The translations under genes and the position numbers were made by a program. A DNA stretch of 64,000 bases, taken from Spirochaetota bacterium. Lineage in GTDB: Bacteria; Spirochaetota; Spirochaetia; Treponematales; UBA12059. Position 1 is the stretch's first letter, and the number at the start of each line of letters is the position of its first letter. A model generated the notes under the pieces. That model worked only from the letters and a program-made list of their open reading frames with translations. It did no database searches and was not told the DNA's origin. The DNA lies in the NCBI GenBank assembly GCA_018262985.1, contig JADFDI010000012.1:1-64000 (forward strand). Reading direction: 5' to 3'. This document shows, piece after piece, positions 16,611 to 25,481 of this stretch.

Positions 16611-18186
16611 GCAGTTCCTTGCTTACCGTCAGGGCCTTCGGGTCGAGAACGACGAGGGCGCCGGAGGCGGCCTGCGCGAGGAGGCCGCCCTGGGCTTCCT
16701 CGAGGTGGGTGTACGGCGCGACCTGTTCGGCGGAGCGCGCCTGCTCCTCGAGCGTGGCCGGGTCGAAGCGCACGAGGCGCCAGTCGCCGAGGGTGCCCGC
16801 CACGACGTAGTAAGCGCCCGAGAGGTTCCACACGAGGCTGTCGGGGTGGACGGGGAAGGACCCTTCCTTGGCGACGTCGAGGGTCTCCCGATCGATGAGG
16901 ACGAGGCGCACGGCGCCCGTGCCGGCGGTGCTCCCCGCCACGGCGACGATGCCGCCTCCGGCCTCGACGGCGGAGCGCGCGTTGATGGCGTTTGTGCCGG
17001 ATCGGTCCACGACCTGCCCGGTCGCGGGGTCGATGCGCACGAGCTCGGAGAGCGGCCCGAGCGGCGAGACGAGGCGCCAGGCGTCCACGGTGGCCGGCGC
17101 GGGCTTGGAAGCGGCTGCCACCTCGGCGGCGATGGCCTCCTTCTGGTCGGTCGCGACGGCCTCGCGGTCGCTGGCGACGTCCGCTTCCTTGGCGGCCACG
17201 TCCGCCTCGCGCTCGGCCACGTCGGCCTTGGCCTCCTCGACGGCCTCCTTGCGCTCCTCGATGGCGGCCTCGGCGGCCGCTTCCGCGGCCTTGTCCGCCT
17301 CGGTGCGGGTCAGCGAGGCCTCGGCGTCCTCGCCGGCGGCCGCGCGCTCCTCCGCGAGCGCCTTCTCCGCCTCGGCGATGGCCTTCTCCTCTTCCGCGAT
17401 GGCGGCCTTCTCGGCCTCGATATCCTTCTTCTCGGCCTCGATCTCGCGCTCCTTCAGGTCCACGAGGTCGCGGCGCTCTTCCACGGCGCGGTCGGGCTCC
17501 TCGCGGAGGGACTCGACGACGGCGTCGTCCGAGACGGCCGAGGAATCGACCGCGCCGAGCCCGTCGGGACCGACGCGGCCCGCGGCGAGGGCCTTGGAGA
17601 GCGGTATGACCATGCGCGAGCGGCCCGCCCACTCGTCCCAGCGGATGGAAAGCCCGGCGTCGGCGGCGCTTAGCTCCTTCACCACGATCGGCTTGTAGCG
17701 GGCGGTGAAGGTGGCCAGGTCGCCGCGGTAGACGGCGTTGTAGACGGTGACGAAGGTGGCCAGCAGGTAGGCGTCGTCGCGCGAGTAGCCGTAGGCCGCT
17801 TCCAGGTAGGCGCCGATGATGTGGCGCAGGTTGCGGACGTGGTCGACGCGGGCGCCCTCGCCCAGCACGATGATGTCGGCGTCGAAGCCGGTCGGGACGG
17901 CGGGGTCGACCAGGTGGAGGACGGCGTAGCGCGGCAGGTAGCCCGCGCGCGCGGCTCCGGCCTTCACGGCGCGGCCGAGCTCCGTGCCGATGGCGCGGAT
18001 CTCGTCGAGGGTGTCCACCGTCTCGTGCGGTCCGAGATAGTTGACGAACTCGATGCGCCGGTCGCGCACGGACTCGACCTCGGGGCGGTCGAGGGTCTGT
18101 CCCCCGAGGGGAAGCGCGAGCGTCGCGGCGAGCGCGAGCGCGACGAGGGCGGCGGGGGACGCGGCGGACGGGCGGAACGATTTCAT
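16603..18186 (-). CDS. P83/100-family secreted coiled-coil protein
   Basis: The start is ATG 18186, 4 nt after AAGGAGG. The 527-residue protein has a signal peptide and then the conserved N-terminal domain (VESVRDRRIEFVNYLGPHE) of the spirochaetal P83/100 antigen family. A long Glu/Ala/Lys-rich coiled coil runs from about residue 225 to 345, and a propeller-like C-terminal part carries WRLVSPLG and FPVHPDSLVWN. It should lie in the periplasm or on the surface. It is the last gene of an operon, 32 bp after the PQQ/HEAT gene. The molecular function is unknown. Confidence 0.88.
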   Translation of the reverse strand: MKSFRPSAASPAALVALALAATLALPLGGQTLDRPEVESVRDRRIEFVNYLGPHETVDTLDEIRAIGTELGRAVKAGAARAGYLPRYAVLHLVDPAVPTGFDADIIVLGEGARVDHVRNLRHIIGAYLEAAYGYSRDDAYLLATFVTVYNAVYRGDLATFTARYKPIVVKELSAADAGLSIRWDEWAGRSRMVIPLSKALAAGRVGPDGLGAVDSSAVSDDAVVESLREEPDRAVEERRDLVDLKEREIEAEKKDIEAEKAAIAEEEKAIAEAEKALAEERAAAGEDAEASLTRTEADKAAEAAAEAAIEERKEAVEEAKADVAEREADVAAKEADVASDREAVATDQKEAIAAEVAAASKPAPATVDAWRLVSPLGPLSELVRIDPATGQVVDRSGTNAINARSAVEAGGGIVAVAGSTAGTGAVRLVLIDRETLDVAKEGSFPVHPDSLVWNLSGAYYVVAGTLGDWRLVRFDPATLEEQARSAEQVAPYTHLEEAQGGLLAQAASGALVVLDPKALTVSKELLK

Positions 18187-18218
18187 CATGCCTCCTTGCG
18201 TATCGGAAGCGGGCGCCC

Positions 18219-20033
18219 TCATGGCCCCCGCGCCAGCAGCGACAGAACCTTGGCCGCCCGGGAGCGCACCGCCGAGCCGTAGGGCTTGGCGGCGAGCCTG
18301 ACCAGGGCCAGGGCGGCGGACGCGTCCCCGAGGGAACCGTTCGCCCGGTAGAGGGCTTCGACCGCGTCGATCGAGGCCAGGGCCAGGCCCTCGTCGAGGA
18401 CGCTCCGGTCGAGCGCGGCGGCGAAGGCCGAAAGGAAGGCGCCGTCCGGGTCGAGCCCGATGGCGCCGAGCGCCCGGGCGGCGGCCGCGCGCACCGCCTG
18501 GTCCGGGTCATTCGACCAAATCTCCGCGAGCGCGGAGGTCGCGCGCGGGGAACCGAGGGACCCGAGCAGTTCGCAGGCCCGCGCGCGCGCCAGCGGATCG
18601 ATGGGCTGCGGCCCGTACGGGGCGGGCCCGCCAAAGGGCGATGCGGGCGCCGGTCCGAGTCCGAGGCCCACGGCCGCGGCCCATGCCCCCGCGTATCCTT
18701 CTTCCGTACCAATAGTACCCGAACGGAGCGTTTTTGCAAGTTCGGCCAGGCCGGCGCGGAGGGCGTCGGAGTCGCCGAAGTCCCAGGCCCAGAGGGGGTC
18801 GCCGGCGAGGAGGGAGCGGGCGCCCGCCGAGAAGCCCCCGGCCGCGGCCGCCGCGGCGGGTCGGGGCGCAGGGAAGGGCAGCTCGAACTCGAAGGCGTAG
18901 AGTATCCAGTCGGTCGCGCCGGCGTAGACCCTTCCGGCGGGACTCGCGACGACGGGGCCGACCGCGCCTCGCACCGCGAGGGCGCGCATGAGGGTGCCGG
19001 CCGGGTCGAAGCTGGCGGCGCCGCGGCTGCCCGAGACCACGACGCGCCCCTCGGCGCCCGAGCCGTAGCGGCCGACGGAGTGGGGGGCGCCGATGTCGGT
19101 CCGAGCGCTCCAGAGCAGGGTCCCGGACGCGTCGAGCCGCGCGATTTCTCCGGCCGGGCCAGCCGCGACCCAGCCTTCGGCGTCGCCCTCGAGGAGGACC
19201 GGGACGAAGGGGAGACGCCCGCCCTTTTCCGCGGCGCCGTCGGCGCGGACGAGGAGGACGCCGCCGTCGCCGAGCGCGGCGAGCAGGGCGACCTTAGCCG
19301 GGGCATCCGGGGCCGCCGGGGCGACGAGAGGGGCGGCGGGGGTGAAGGCGGGCGGCGCGGCGGCGAGGGCCGCCACCTGCGCTCCGGTCTCCACGAGCCA
19401 GCGCGGCTCGCCGTCCTCGTCGAAGGCCGCGATGCGCCCGCCCGCGACGGCGAGGGCGACGCCCTCGCGCGAGCGGGCGCCGCCCGAGGCGAGGGCGGCG
19501 GGCGCGAGGAGGGCCGCGCCGGGGAGCTCGGCGCGCCAGAGCGGGGCGCCTGACGCGGCGCGGCATTCGAGGCGGCCGCCCGCGACCAGGAAGGAGCGGC
19601 CGTCGGAGCCGAAGGCGGGCGGCGCGGAGAGGAGCCCTCCCGCCTTGACAGTCCAGACCTCGCCTCCAGCGCGGTTGAGCATCCGGACCCGCCCGTCCGC
19701 CGTGCCGACCAGGGCGCGGCCGAAGGGATCGGGCGCGATGAAGCTCGGAGCGCCTGAGTCCCAGGAGCGGCGCGCGAGGGCGCGGCCGCCCTCGTCCAGC
19801 ACGAAGAGCTCGCGGCTCTCGGACACTACCCAGACCTGTCCCCGCGCGACGACGGGGCCCGCGACGGGCCGGCCGCGCAGGGCGAAGCGGAAGGCGAGCG
19901 GGGCCTCGGCGGGCGCCGCGGAAGCTGGCTGGGCGGCGAGCGGCGCTGGAGTCGGCGACAGGAGGAGCGGGAGCGCGGCGAGGGCGATCTTCGCCAGGCC
20001 GCCCTTCACTTTCACCTTCCCGTGCCGGGTCAC
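18219..20033 (-). CDS. Exported PQQ-propeller and HEAT-repeat protein
   Basis: GTG 20033 overlaps the stop of the upstream methyltransferase in a GTGA arrangement; a second GTG at 20012 has a closer ribosome site and would also fit. The 604-residue product has a signal peptide (LAKIALAALPLLL). Next come PQQ-like beta-propeller repeats (about 55-390, with units such as ELFVLDEGGRALARR). Ala-rich HEAT-like repeats form the C-terminal 170 residues. Both parts are protein-interaction scaffolds. It is co-transcribed with the P83/100 gene, so the two may form one envelope complex. Confidence 0.75.
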   Translation of the reverse strand: MTRHGKVKVKGGLAKIALAALPLLLSPTPAPLAAQPASAAPAEAPLAFRFALRGRPVAGPVVARGQVWVVSESRELFVLDEGGRALARRSWDSGAPSFIAPDPFGRALVGTADGRVRMLNRAGGEVWTVKAGGLLSAPPAFGSDGRSFLVAGGRLECRAASGAPLWRAELPGAALLAPAALASGGARSREGVALAVAGGRIAAFDEDGEPRWLVETGAQVAALAAAPPAFTPAAPLVAPAAPDAPAKVALLAALGDGGVLLVRADGAAEKGGRLPFVPVLLEGDAEGWVAAGPAGEIARLDASGTLLWSARTDIGAPHSVGRYGSGAEGRVVVSGSRGAASFDPAGTLMRALAVRGAVGPVVASPAGRVYAGATDWILYAFEFELPFPAPRPAAAAAAGGFSAGARSLLAGDPLWAWDFGDSDALRAGLAELAKTLRSGTIGTEEGYAGAWAAAVGLGLGPAPASPFGGPAPYGPQPIDPLARARACELLGSLGSPRATSALAEIWSNDPDQAVRAAAARALGAIGLDPDGAFLSAFAAALDRSVLDEGLALASIDAVEALYRANGSLGDASAALALVRLAAKPYGSAVRSRAAKVLSLLARGP

Positions 20034-21325
20034 GAGCTTCGATCCTTGACGAGCAGCGCCCACGACTCGAGGTGGCGCGTGCCCGGATAGAAGTCGAAGA
20101 GCTCGAGGCGCTCGAGCCGCCACCCCGCGCGGGCGAGCTCGCCCGAGTCGCGCGCGAGGGTGGCCGGGTCGCACGAGACGTAGGAGAGGGCAGTCGCGCC
20201 GGAAGCCGCGAGCCAGGCGCGCACCGCGGGGGAAAGGCCCGCGCGCGGCGGGTCGACGAGGACCGCGTCGAAAGGCGAGCGGGCTTCCGCCGAGCGGACC
20301 CAGTCCTCCGCGGAGGAGCGGCGGGCCTCGCCGCGGGGCCCGAGGTTGGCGGCGGCGAAGGGCGCCGCGCGCGGGTCGCCCTCCACCGAGACGACGGAAT
20401 CGAAGGAGTCCGCGAGGAAGGCGCCGAGGACGCCTACGCCGCCGTAGAGCTCGACGGCGCGTCCGCGCGCGGGGGCGGCCTCCGCGAGGGCGCGCGTCGC
20501 GAGCGGCGCGAGGCGCGAGAAGAGCTCGAGGTTGGACTGGAAGAAGCCCGCGGGGTCGAAGCGGAAGGTTCTGCCCGCGACGGAAGCCTCGGCCTCCGCG
20601 TCGACGCCTCCCACCCAGACGCGGCCGTCGGCGCCGAACACGGTGGTTCCCGCGGCGGCGCCCGCCGCGGCGCCCGAGCCGCCACGGCCGCGCCCGCGGC
20701 CCGTCCCCGGTGGGGCGCCGGGGACCGAGTCGGGAGCGCCGCCCGTTTCGTCGGCGCCGAATTCAAGGTCGGCGCGCATGTCGCGGAGCCGCGCGCGCTC
20801 CTCGATCCAGGCGCGCAGCTCGGGCGACGCGACGGGGCAACTGTCGAGCGGCACCGTGTCGTTGCCGCGGCGGCGGGTCAGGGCCGCCCGGCCGTCGGCG
20901 GAGCGTCGGAGCCGCATGCGGTTGCGGTAGCCGAGCGCCGCGCCCGCGTGGATCTCGATGCCGGGAGCCTCGAGCTTGCCGATCCGCGCGAAGCTCTCCG
21001 CGAGGATGCCGCGCTTGGCCTCGAGCTCGACTTCGCGGGAAAGGTGCATGAGGTCGCAGCCGCCGCAGGTCCCGAAGAGCGGGCAGGCGGGCGCCGCCCG
21101 GCCCGGACCCGGCTCGAGCAATTCGACCAGCTCCGCCTTGAGGAAGGAGGCGCCGGCCTTGGCCCCGGGGACGGGCCGCGCGCGCGCCAGGTCGCCCGGC
21201 GCCGCGAGGGGGACGAAGACCGCCCGGCCTTCATGGAAGCCGAGCCCTTCGCCGCCCGCGACGAGGCGCTCGATCCTGAGTTCGAAGGCCTCGCCCGCGC
21301 CCGTCACCGCTCCGCCCGCCGCCAT
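20030..21325 (-). CDS. TrmA/RumA-family RNA (uracil-5-)-methyltransferase
   Basis: ATG 21325 has GGAGG upstream; longer in-frame readings are out-of-frame shadows of the next gene. The 431-residue protein has an N-terminal TRAM domain (about 10-70), Fe-S cysteines Cys81, Cys87 and Cys90 (CPLFGTCGGC) plus a further Cys in DSCPVAS. The C-terminal SAM domain has DPPRAGL and the catalytic Cys in SYVSCDPATLARD. By homology it makes m5U in 23S rRNA or tRNA; which one is not decided. A low-complexity Gly/Arg/Ala insertion lies in the middle. Confidence 0.88.
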   Translation of the reverse strand: MAAGGAVTGAGEAFELRIERLVAGGEGLGFHEGRAVFVPLAAPGDLARARPVPGAKAGASFLKAELVELLEPGPGRAAPACPLFGTCGGCDLMHLSREVELEAKRGILAESFARIGKLEAPGIEIHAGAALGYRNRMRLRRSADGRAALTRRRGNDTVPLDSCPVASPELRAWIEERARLRDMRADLEFGADETGGAPDSVPGAPPGTGRGRGRGGSGAAAGAAAGTTVFGADGRVWVGGVDAEAEASVAGRTFRFDPAGFFQSNLELFSRLAPLATRALAEAAPARGRAVELYGGVGVLGAFLADSFDSVVSVEGDPRAAPFAAANLGPRGEARRSSAEDWVRSAEARSPFDAVLVDPPRAGLSPAVRAWLAASGATALSYVSCDPATLARDSGELARAGWRLERLELFDFYPGTRHLESWALLVKDRSS

Positions 21326-21423
21326 CGCGCCTCCGTCGGGGCGATGGTAGCGCGGACTCGCCGCTTCCGGCAACAAGCGCCGGCGCCCCCCGCCCGCGCC
21401 CTCACCCGGAAGCTTCGTGACGC

Positions 21424-22005
21424 TTACCGGAGGATCACCGCTTCCCGCAGCGCCGGAGCCCAGACCGCGAGCCGATCCTCCAGGCTCCTGAAGCGCGCGC
21501 TCGGGACGGGGCTCGTGGAAGGCATCCGGACCGCGGCCACGATGCACCCCTCTGCAAGCGCGAGACGAACCGGCGCGCCGATATCCCGCGGCGCCTCCCC
21601 GGGCCGCGGCTTCCGCCCGAGCAGCTCCGGCAGGACGCGCGCGGCGAACGCCGCCGCCGCCCCGCCGCCGTTCAGGAGGATGGTCCGCAGTCCGGGCATG
21701 CGCTCTACCAGGCCCGCCACGTCGTTCGGCACGCCGTTCCGGATGTCGGAGTCGAGCGAGCCTTCCCGCTCGCACGCGGCCCACAGGTCCCAGAGCGCGA
21801 CGCCCCGTTCGCGCAGCAGGCCGGCCCGTTCCCCGAGCGGCGCCTCCGCCAGCTCCGGCGCGGCGAGCGCGATCGCCACGATCGGCCAGAAGAAGTTGCG
21901 CTCGTTGCCGTAGTACGCGCCCGCCGCCAGCGAGGCCTCCGACGGGAAGGACCCCAGCACCAGAACCCGGCACCCCGCGTCCCACGCCGCCTCCAATCCC
22001 AGCAA
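21424..22005 (-). CDS. DNA-deoxyinosine glycosylase (UDG superfamily)
   Basis: The product of about 193 residues has the UDG-fold signatures [24 protein letters not shown] and a C-terminal MPSTSP, matching the hypoxanthine-DNA-glycosylase group that removes deaminated adenine. The start is uncertain: the only candidates are TTG codons at 22005 and 22008, directly after a run of nine G on the coding strand (22019-22011). No ATG or GTG lies in the correct region. The coding-strand leader comes from a dispersed repeat. Confidence 0.78.
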   Translation of the reverse strand: MLGLEAAWDAGCRVLVLGSFPSEASLAAGAYYGNERNFFWPIVAIALAAPELAEAPLGERAGLLRERGVALWDLWAACEREGSLDSDIRNGVPNDVAGLVERMPGLRTILLNGGGAAAAFAARVLPELLGRKPRPGEAPRDIGAPVRLALAEGCIVAAVRMPSTSPVPSARFRSLEDRLAVWAPALREAVILR

Positions 22006-22031
22006 CAAATCCCCCCCCCACAAAAACAAGA

Positions 22032-22169
22032 AACCACAGAGGCACAGAGACACAGAGGAAGAGGGGAAGAGGGGAAGAGGGAGAGATTTTGGAAAAAGAG
22101 GAGAATCGATTCCCATTCCCTTCTCCCCATTCCTCACTCCCCTCTCCGTGCCTCTGTGCCTCTGTGGTT
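22032..22169. repeat. Dispersed inverted repeat with perfect 18-bp arms
   Basis: The left arm (22032-22049, AACCACAGAGGCACAGAG) is exactly complementary to 22152-22169. Between them lie purine-rich and pyrimidine-rich tracts. It sits between the divergent glycosylase and threonine dehydrogenase genes and supplies their leaders. Confidence 0.8.
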
Positions 22170-22218
22170 CATTTTTCCCCAAAACAGCCTTATACTCGGT
22201 TTCACCAAGGAGCACCCC

Positions 22219-23241
22219 ATGAAAGCCCTCGTCAAGTCCCGCGCCGAGCCGGGACTCTGGATGGAAGAGGTCCCGATGCCCGCCGTCGGGGACAACGATC
22301 TGCTCATAAAGGTGAAGAAGACCGCCATCTGCGGCACCGACGTGCACATCTGGAACTGGGACGCCTGGTCGCAGCGCACCATCACGGTCGGCCAGACCGT
22401 CGGCCACGAGTTCGTCGGCGAGATCGTCGAAATGGGCCGCGCCGTCTCCGGCTACAAGCTCGGCGAACGCGTCTCGGCGGAAGGCCACATCGTCTGCGGC
22501 GTCTGCCGGGCCTGCCGCGCGGGCAAGCGCCACCTCTGCCCGAACACCCGCGGCGTCGGCGTCAACCGCGACGGCTGCTTCGCCGAGTACGTCTCCGTCC
22601 CCGCGGCCAACGCCTGGCACGTCCACCCGAAGGTCCCCGACGAGGTAGCGGCCATCTTCGACCCCTACGGCAACGCCACGCACACCGCCCTCTCCTTCGA
22701 CATGGTCGGCGAGGACGTCCTCATCACCGGCGCCGGCCCCATCGGCTGCATGGCCGCGGCCATCGCCCGCCACGTCGGCGCGCGCTCCGTCGTCGTCACC
22801 GACGTCAACGACTACCGCCTCGACCTCGCGAAGAAGCTCGGCGCCACGCGCACGGTGAACGTCACGAAGGAGAACCTCAAGGACGTCGAAAAGGAGCTCG
22901 AGATGGTCGGCGGCTTCGACGTCGGCCTCGAGATGTCCGGCTCGCCCCAGGCCTTCGCGCAGATGCTCGACGCCATGTACAACGGCGGCCGCGTCGCCAT
23001 GCTCGGCATCATGCCGAACGGCGCCGGCATCGACTGGGACAAGGTCATCTTCAAGGGCCTCCTCATCAAGGGCATCTACGGCCGCGAGATCTTCGAGACT
23101 TGGTACAAGATGCAGACCATGTTCCTCTCCGGCCTCGACATCAGCCCCGTCATCACGCACCGCTTCGCCTTCGACGACTTCGAGAAAGGCTTCGCCGCCA
23201 TGCTCTCCGGGCAGTCCGGAAAAGTGGTGCTGTCGTTCTGA
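22219..23241 (+). CDS. tdh: L-threonine 3-dehydrogenase
   Basis: ATG 22219 follows AAGGAG. The 340-residue zinc-dependent medium-chain dehydrogenase oxidises L-threonine to 2-amino-3-ketobutyrate with NAD+. The catalytic zinc ligands are Cys38 (CGTDVHIW) and His63-Glu64 (GHEF). Structural zinc cysteines are Cys93, Cys96, Cys99 and Cys107. The Rossmann motif is TGAGPIGCM. Next to it there is no 2-amino-3-ketobutyrate ligase. A TATACT -10 element lies at 22191-22196. Confidence 0.92.
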   Translation: MKALVKSRAEPGLWMEEVPMPAVGDNDLLIKVKKTAICGTDVHIWNWDAWSQRTITVGQTVGHEFVGEIVEMGRAVSGYKLGERVSAEGHIVCGVCRACRAGKRHLCPNTRGVGVNRDGCFAEYVSVPAANAWHVHPKVPDEVAAIFDPYGNATHTALSFDMVGEDVLITGAGPIGCMAAAIARHVGARSVVVTDVNDYRLDLAKKLGATRTVNVTKENLKDVEKELEMVGGFDVGLEMSGSPQAFAQMLDAMYNGGRVAMLGIMPNGAGIDWDKVIFKGLLIKGIYGREIFETWYKMQTMFLSGLDISPVITHRFAFDDFEKGFAAMLSGQSGKVVLSF

Positions 23242-23250
23242 TGGGAATTC

Positions 23251-23276
23251 ACGCAAAGGCACGAAGGCACCAAGGG
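23251..23276. repeat. Purine-rich dispersed repeat, single arm
   Basis: ACGCAAAGGCACGAAGGCAC and a further CAAGGG follow the tdh stop within 10 nt; the units match those at 9013 and 52918. Unlike those copies I see no clear complementary arm. Confidence 0.5.
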
Positions 23277-23422
23277 AACAGGTAAAGAGGAAAAAGGAAT
23301 TTGGGGGGGAAGGGCAACTCGGTCGACTTCCCCTTCGCGGAGGGGGCCGTCGCGGAAAGCGGCGGCCTTTTCCGTCGGCACCCTCAAGCTCGCTCCGCAC
23401 GCCCGCCGCACCGGAGCGCGGC

Positions 23423-23451
23423 TTGCCCATCCCCCGTTTTAAGGCCATAAT
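23423..23451 (+). promoter_or_regulatory. Leaderless promoter of the Rsm22-like gene
   Basis: TTGCCC (23423-23428) and CATAAT (23446-23451) are spaced by 17 nt, and 6 nt separate the -10 box from GTG 23458. Confidence 0.55.
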
Positions 23452-23457
23452 GGGCAG

Positions 23458-25179
23458 GTGAAAGACCCCCGATCCCCCCGCGGCCCCGGCCGCCCCGCTT
23501 CAGGCAAAACCCCGCGTCCGTCCGACGACGGTCCCCTCTCCGCCAAGCTCGACGGCTTCCTCACGGGCGCCCCGCGCGATGCCGAGGCCCGGAGCGACGC
23601 TCCGGAAGCCCGCCCCGAACGGCCCTCGGTCGATCCGCGCACCCGGCTGCCCGCCCGTTCGCGCAAGGCCCCCAGTCGCGGTAGCGACAAATCCAGTCGC
23701 GGTGGCGACAAATCCGGTCGCGGCGGCGACAAATCCGGTCGCGGCGGCGACACTTCCCGCGGCGATCGCGACGAGCGGCCCCGCGGCACGGCCGGGCGCG
23801 ACAAGCCGCGCGACGATCGGCCCCGCGATCCGGTCGAGGACTTCATCGCGAAGCGCGCGGCTGTCGCGTCGCGCGCGTCCCGCGAAACTCGGCAGGACGC
23901 ATCGCCCCGGACCGAGGCGCCGAAGCCCGCGACGCGCGTCGTGGCCCCCTTCGCCGCTCCGCCGAACGCCGCCGGCGACCTCGAGCGTTTCCTTGAGGCC
24001 GTCGAGGAGGCGCTGCCGCTCGATCCCGCGCGCCGGCGCATGCTCAAGGGCGCCGTGCTCGACCTGTGGCGCGACCTGACCGCCGACCGAGCCGAGCGCC
24101 ACCTCGACTACATGGGCGACGCGGCCGTCCTCTCCGCCTACGCCCGCTATTTCATGGCCTGGAACGTCGTGCGCCTCGTGCCGGTGCTCGCCTCGCTGCC
24201 GCTGGAGCTTCCCGACGACTCCGTCATCCTCGACGTCGGTTCGGGACCGCTGGCCCTGCCCATCGCCCTCTGGATAGCCCGCCCCGAGCTCCGCGCGCGG
24301 CGCCTCCGCATCGTCTGCGTCGACCGCGCCCGCCGCGCCCTCGACGCGGGACACGCCATCCTCTCCATCCTCCGCGAGCTCACCGAAGGCCCCGAGGACA
24401 CCTGGACCGTCGAGCGGCGCAAGGCCGTCTTCCCGGACGTCGGCGAGCCGGTCAAGGCGAACCTCGTGACGGCGGCCAACGTCTTCACCGAGTTCTTCTG
24501 GTCCGACCGCCGCCCGATCGGCACGCGCGCGGTCGAGCTGATGCGCCGCCTCTCCTCGCTAGCGGCCCCGGGCGGGCGCGTCCTCGTGGTCGAACCCGGC
24601 GAGCCGCGCTCGGGCGCCATGCTCGCGGCCCTGCGCGAGGTCGCCATACTCGGCGGCGCGAGCCCCGAATCGCCCTGCCCCCACGACCGCGCCTGCCCGA
24701 TGCCCGGCGCCTTCGGCGGCCTCGGCGAGCGCGACGACGACGAGGCCCGCTTCACCCGCGCCCGCTCGGCCCTGCCGGTCGTGGTCCATCCGCGCCGCCG
24801 CGCCAAGATGCCCTGGTGCCACGTCCCCGTCCCCCTCGAGCACGCCCCCGCCCGCCTCGCCCGCTTCTCGGAGGAAGTCGGCCTGCCCAAGGAGCGCCTG
24901 ACGGTCTCGTGGCTCGCCTTGAAGCTTCCCGAGCCGGGCGCCGCCGAACACCGGTCCCAGGGGAAGGGCAAGGCCGGCGGTCCGCTCCGAGTGCGCCTCG
25001 TCTCCGACCTCATCCGGCTTCCCGGCGGCCGTTCCGGTCGTTACGCCTGCTCCGACCAGGGCTACACCCTCGCCCTCGGGACCGCCTCGGACCTTCCCGC
25101 CGGCACGCTCGTCGAGACGACGCGCCCTCAGAAGAAGGAGCGCGACGACAAGTCGGGCGCGGTAATCGCCCCCACTTGA
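23458..25179 (+). CDS. Rsm22-like ribosome-associated methyltransferase
   Basis: The 573-residue protein has an Arg/Ser/Gly/Asp-rich disordered N-terminus with four 7-residue repeats (residues 73-100, 21-bp DNA units at 23674-23757). The SAM domain of the Rsm22/METTL17 family follows, with VILDVGSGPLALP and a VEPGE segment. Cysteines in CPHDRACPMPG and PWCHVPV match those that bind a 4Fe-4S cluster in METTL17. It probably acts in small-subunit ribosome assembly or rRNA modification. It starts with GTG and has no Shine-Dalgarno. Confidence 0.82.
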   Translation: MKDPRSPRGPGRPASGKTPRPSDDGPLSAKLDGFLTGAPRDAEARSDAPEARPERPSVDPRTRLPARSRKAPSRGSDKSSRGGDKSGRGGDKSGRGGDTSRGDRDERPRGTAGRDKPRDDRPRDPVEDFIAKRAAVASRASRETRQDASPRTEAPKPATRVVAPFAAPPNAAGDLERFLEAVEEALPLDPARRRMLKGAVLDLWRDLTADRAERHLDYMGDAAVLSAYARYFMAWNVVRLVPVLASLPLELPDDSVILDVGSGPLALPIALWIARPELRARRLRIVCVDRARRALDAGHAILSILRELTEGPEDTWTVERRKAVFPDVGEPVKANLVTAANVFTEFFWSDRRPIGTRAVELMRRLSSLAAPGGRVLVVEPGEPRSGAMLAALREVAILGGASPESPCPHDRACPMPGAFGGLGERDDDEARFTRARSALPVVVHPRRRAKMPWCHVPVPLEHAPARLARFSEEVGLPKERLTVSWLALKLPEPGAAEHRSQGKGKAGGPLRVRLVSDLIRLPGGRSGRYACSDQGYTLALGTASDLPAGTLVETTRPQKKERDDKSGAVIAPT

Positions 25180-25204
25180 CACTCCCGAGGTCCGTCGCTA
25201 TAGT
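25176..25204 (+). promoter_or_regulatory. Promoter of the tRNA-Asp/tRNA-Pro locus
   Basis: TTGACA (25176-25181) and TATAGT (25199-25204) are separated by 17 nt; tRNA-Asp begins 22 nt after the -10 box. The -35 box overlaps the stop of the preceding gene. Confidence 0.88.
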
Positions 25205-25226
25205 GCCGTCCTGTCAGCGATGACAC

Positions 25227-25300
25227 GGGGGCGTAGCGAAGCTGGTTATCGCGCCGGCCTGTCAAGCCGGAGATCGCGGGTTCAAGCCCCGTCGCTCCCG
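25227..25300 (+). tRNA. tRNA-Asp (anticodon GTC)
   Basis: This 74-nt cloverleaf has acceptor stem GGGGGCG/CGCTCCC, discriminator G, and anticodon stem CCGGC/GCCGG around loop CTGTCAA, giving anticodon GTC. CCA is not encoded (ATC follows). Confidence 0.96.
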
Positions 25301-25303
25301 ATC

Positions 25304-25336
25304 GCCGCCGACCGACCACGGTCGGCGGCTTTTTTT
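25304..25336 (+). terminator. Terminator after tRNA-Asp
   Basis: A perfect 10-bp stem (25304-25313 with 25320-25329), 6-nt loop and seven T residues (25330-25336) lie directly between tRNA-Asp and tRNA-Pro. tRNA-Pro begins two bases after the T-run, so part of the transcription must read through or start anew. Confidence 0.92.
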
Positions 25337-25337
25337 C

Positions 25338-25410
25338 CGGGCAGTAGCGCAGAGGCTAGCGCGCTTGGTTCGGGACCAAGATGTCGGAGGTTCAAATCCT
25401 CTCTGCCCGA
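25338..25410 (+). tRNA. tRNA-Pro (anticodon CGG)
   Basis: The 73-nt cloverleaf has acceptor stem CGGGCAG/CTGCCCG, discriminator A, and anticodon stem CTTGG/CCAAG with loop TTCGGGA, giving anticodon CGG. CCA is not encoded (TTT follows). Its 3' end is repeated downstream in inverted (25482-25500) and direct (25618-25634) orientation. Confidence 0.95.
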
Positions 25411-25414
25411 TTTG

Positions 25415-25442
25415 CGGCTGTCGGCTACCGGCAGCCGTTTTT
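25415..25442 (+). terminator. Terminator after tRNA-Pro
   Basis: A 10-bp stem with one G-T pair (25415-25424 with 25428-25437) is followed by TTTTTCTTTT. Confidence 0.88.
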
Positions 25443-25481
25443 CTTTTACCCTGCCGACCACGGTGACCGCGAACCCGGCGG

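Noticed and set aside
20030-22045. Methyltransferase with a 240-residue N-terminal extension
   Set aside because: The extension is an out-of-frame reading of the glycosylase gene; ATG 21325 has a good ribosome site.
21424-23448. 674-codon minus-strand frame across tdh
   Set aside because: Only the C-terminal 193 residues match a glycosylase; the rest is antisense to tdh and crosses a repeat.
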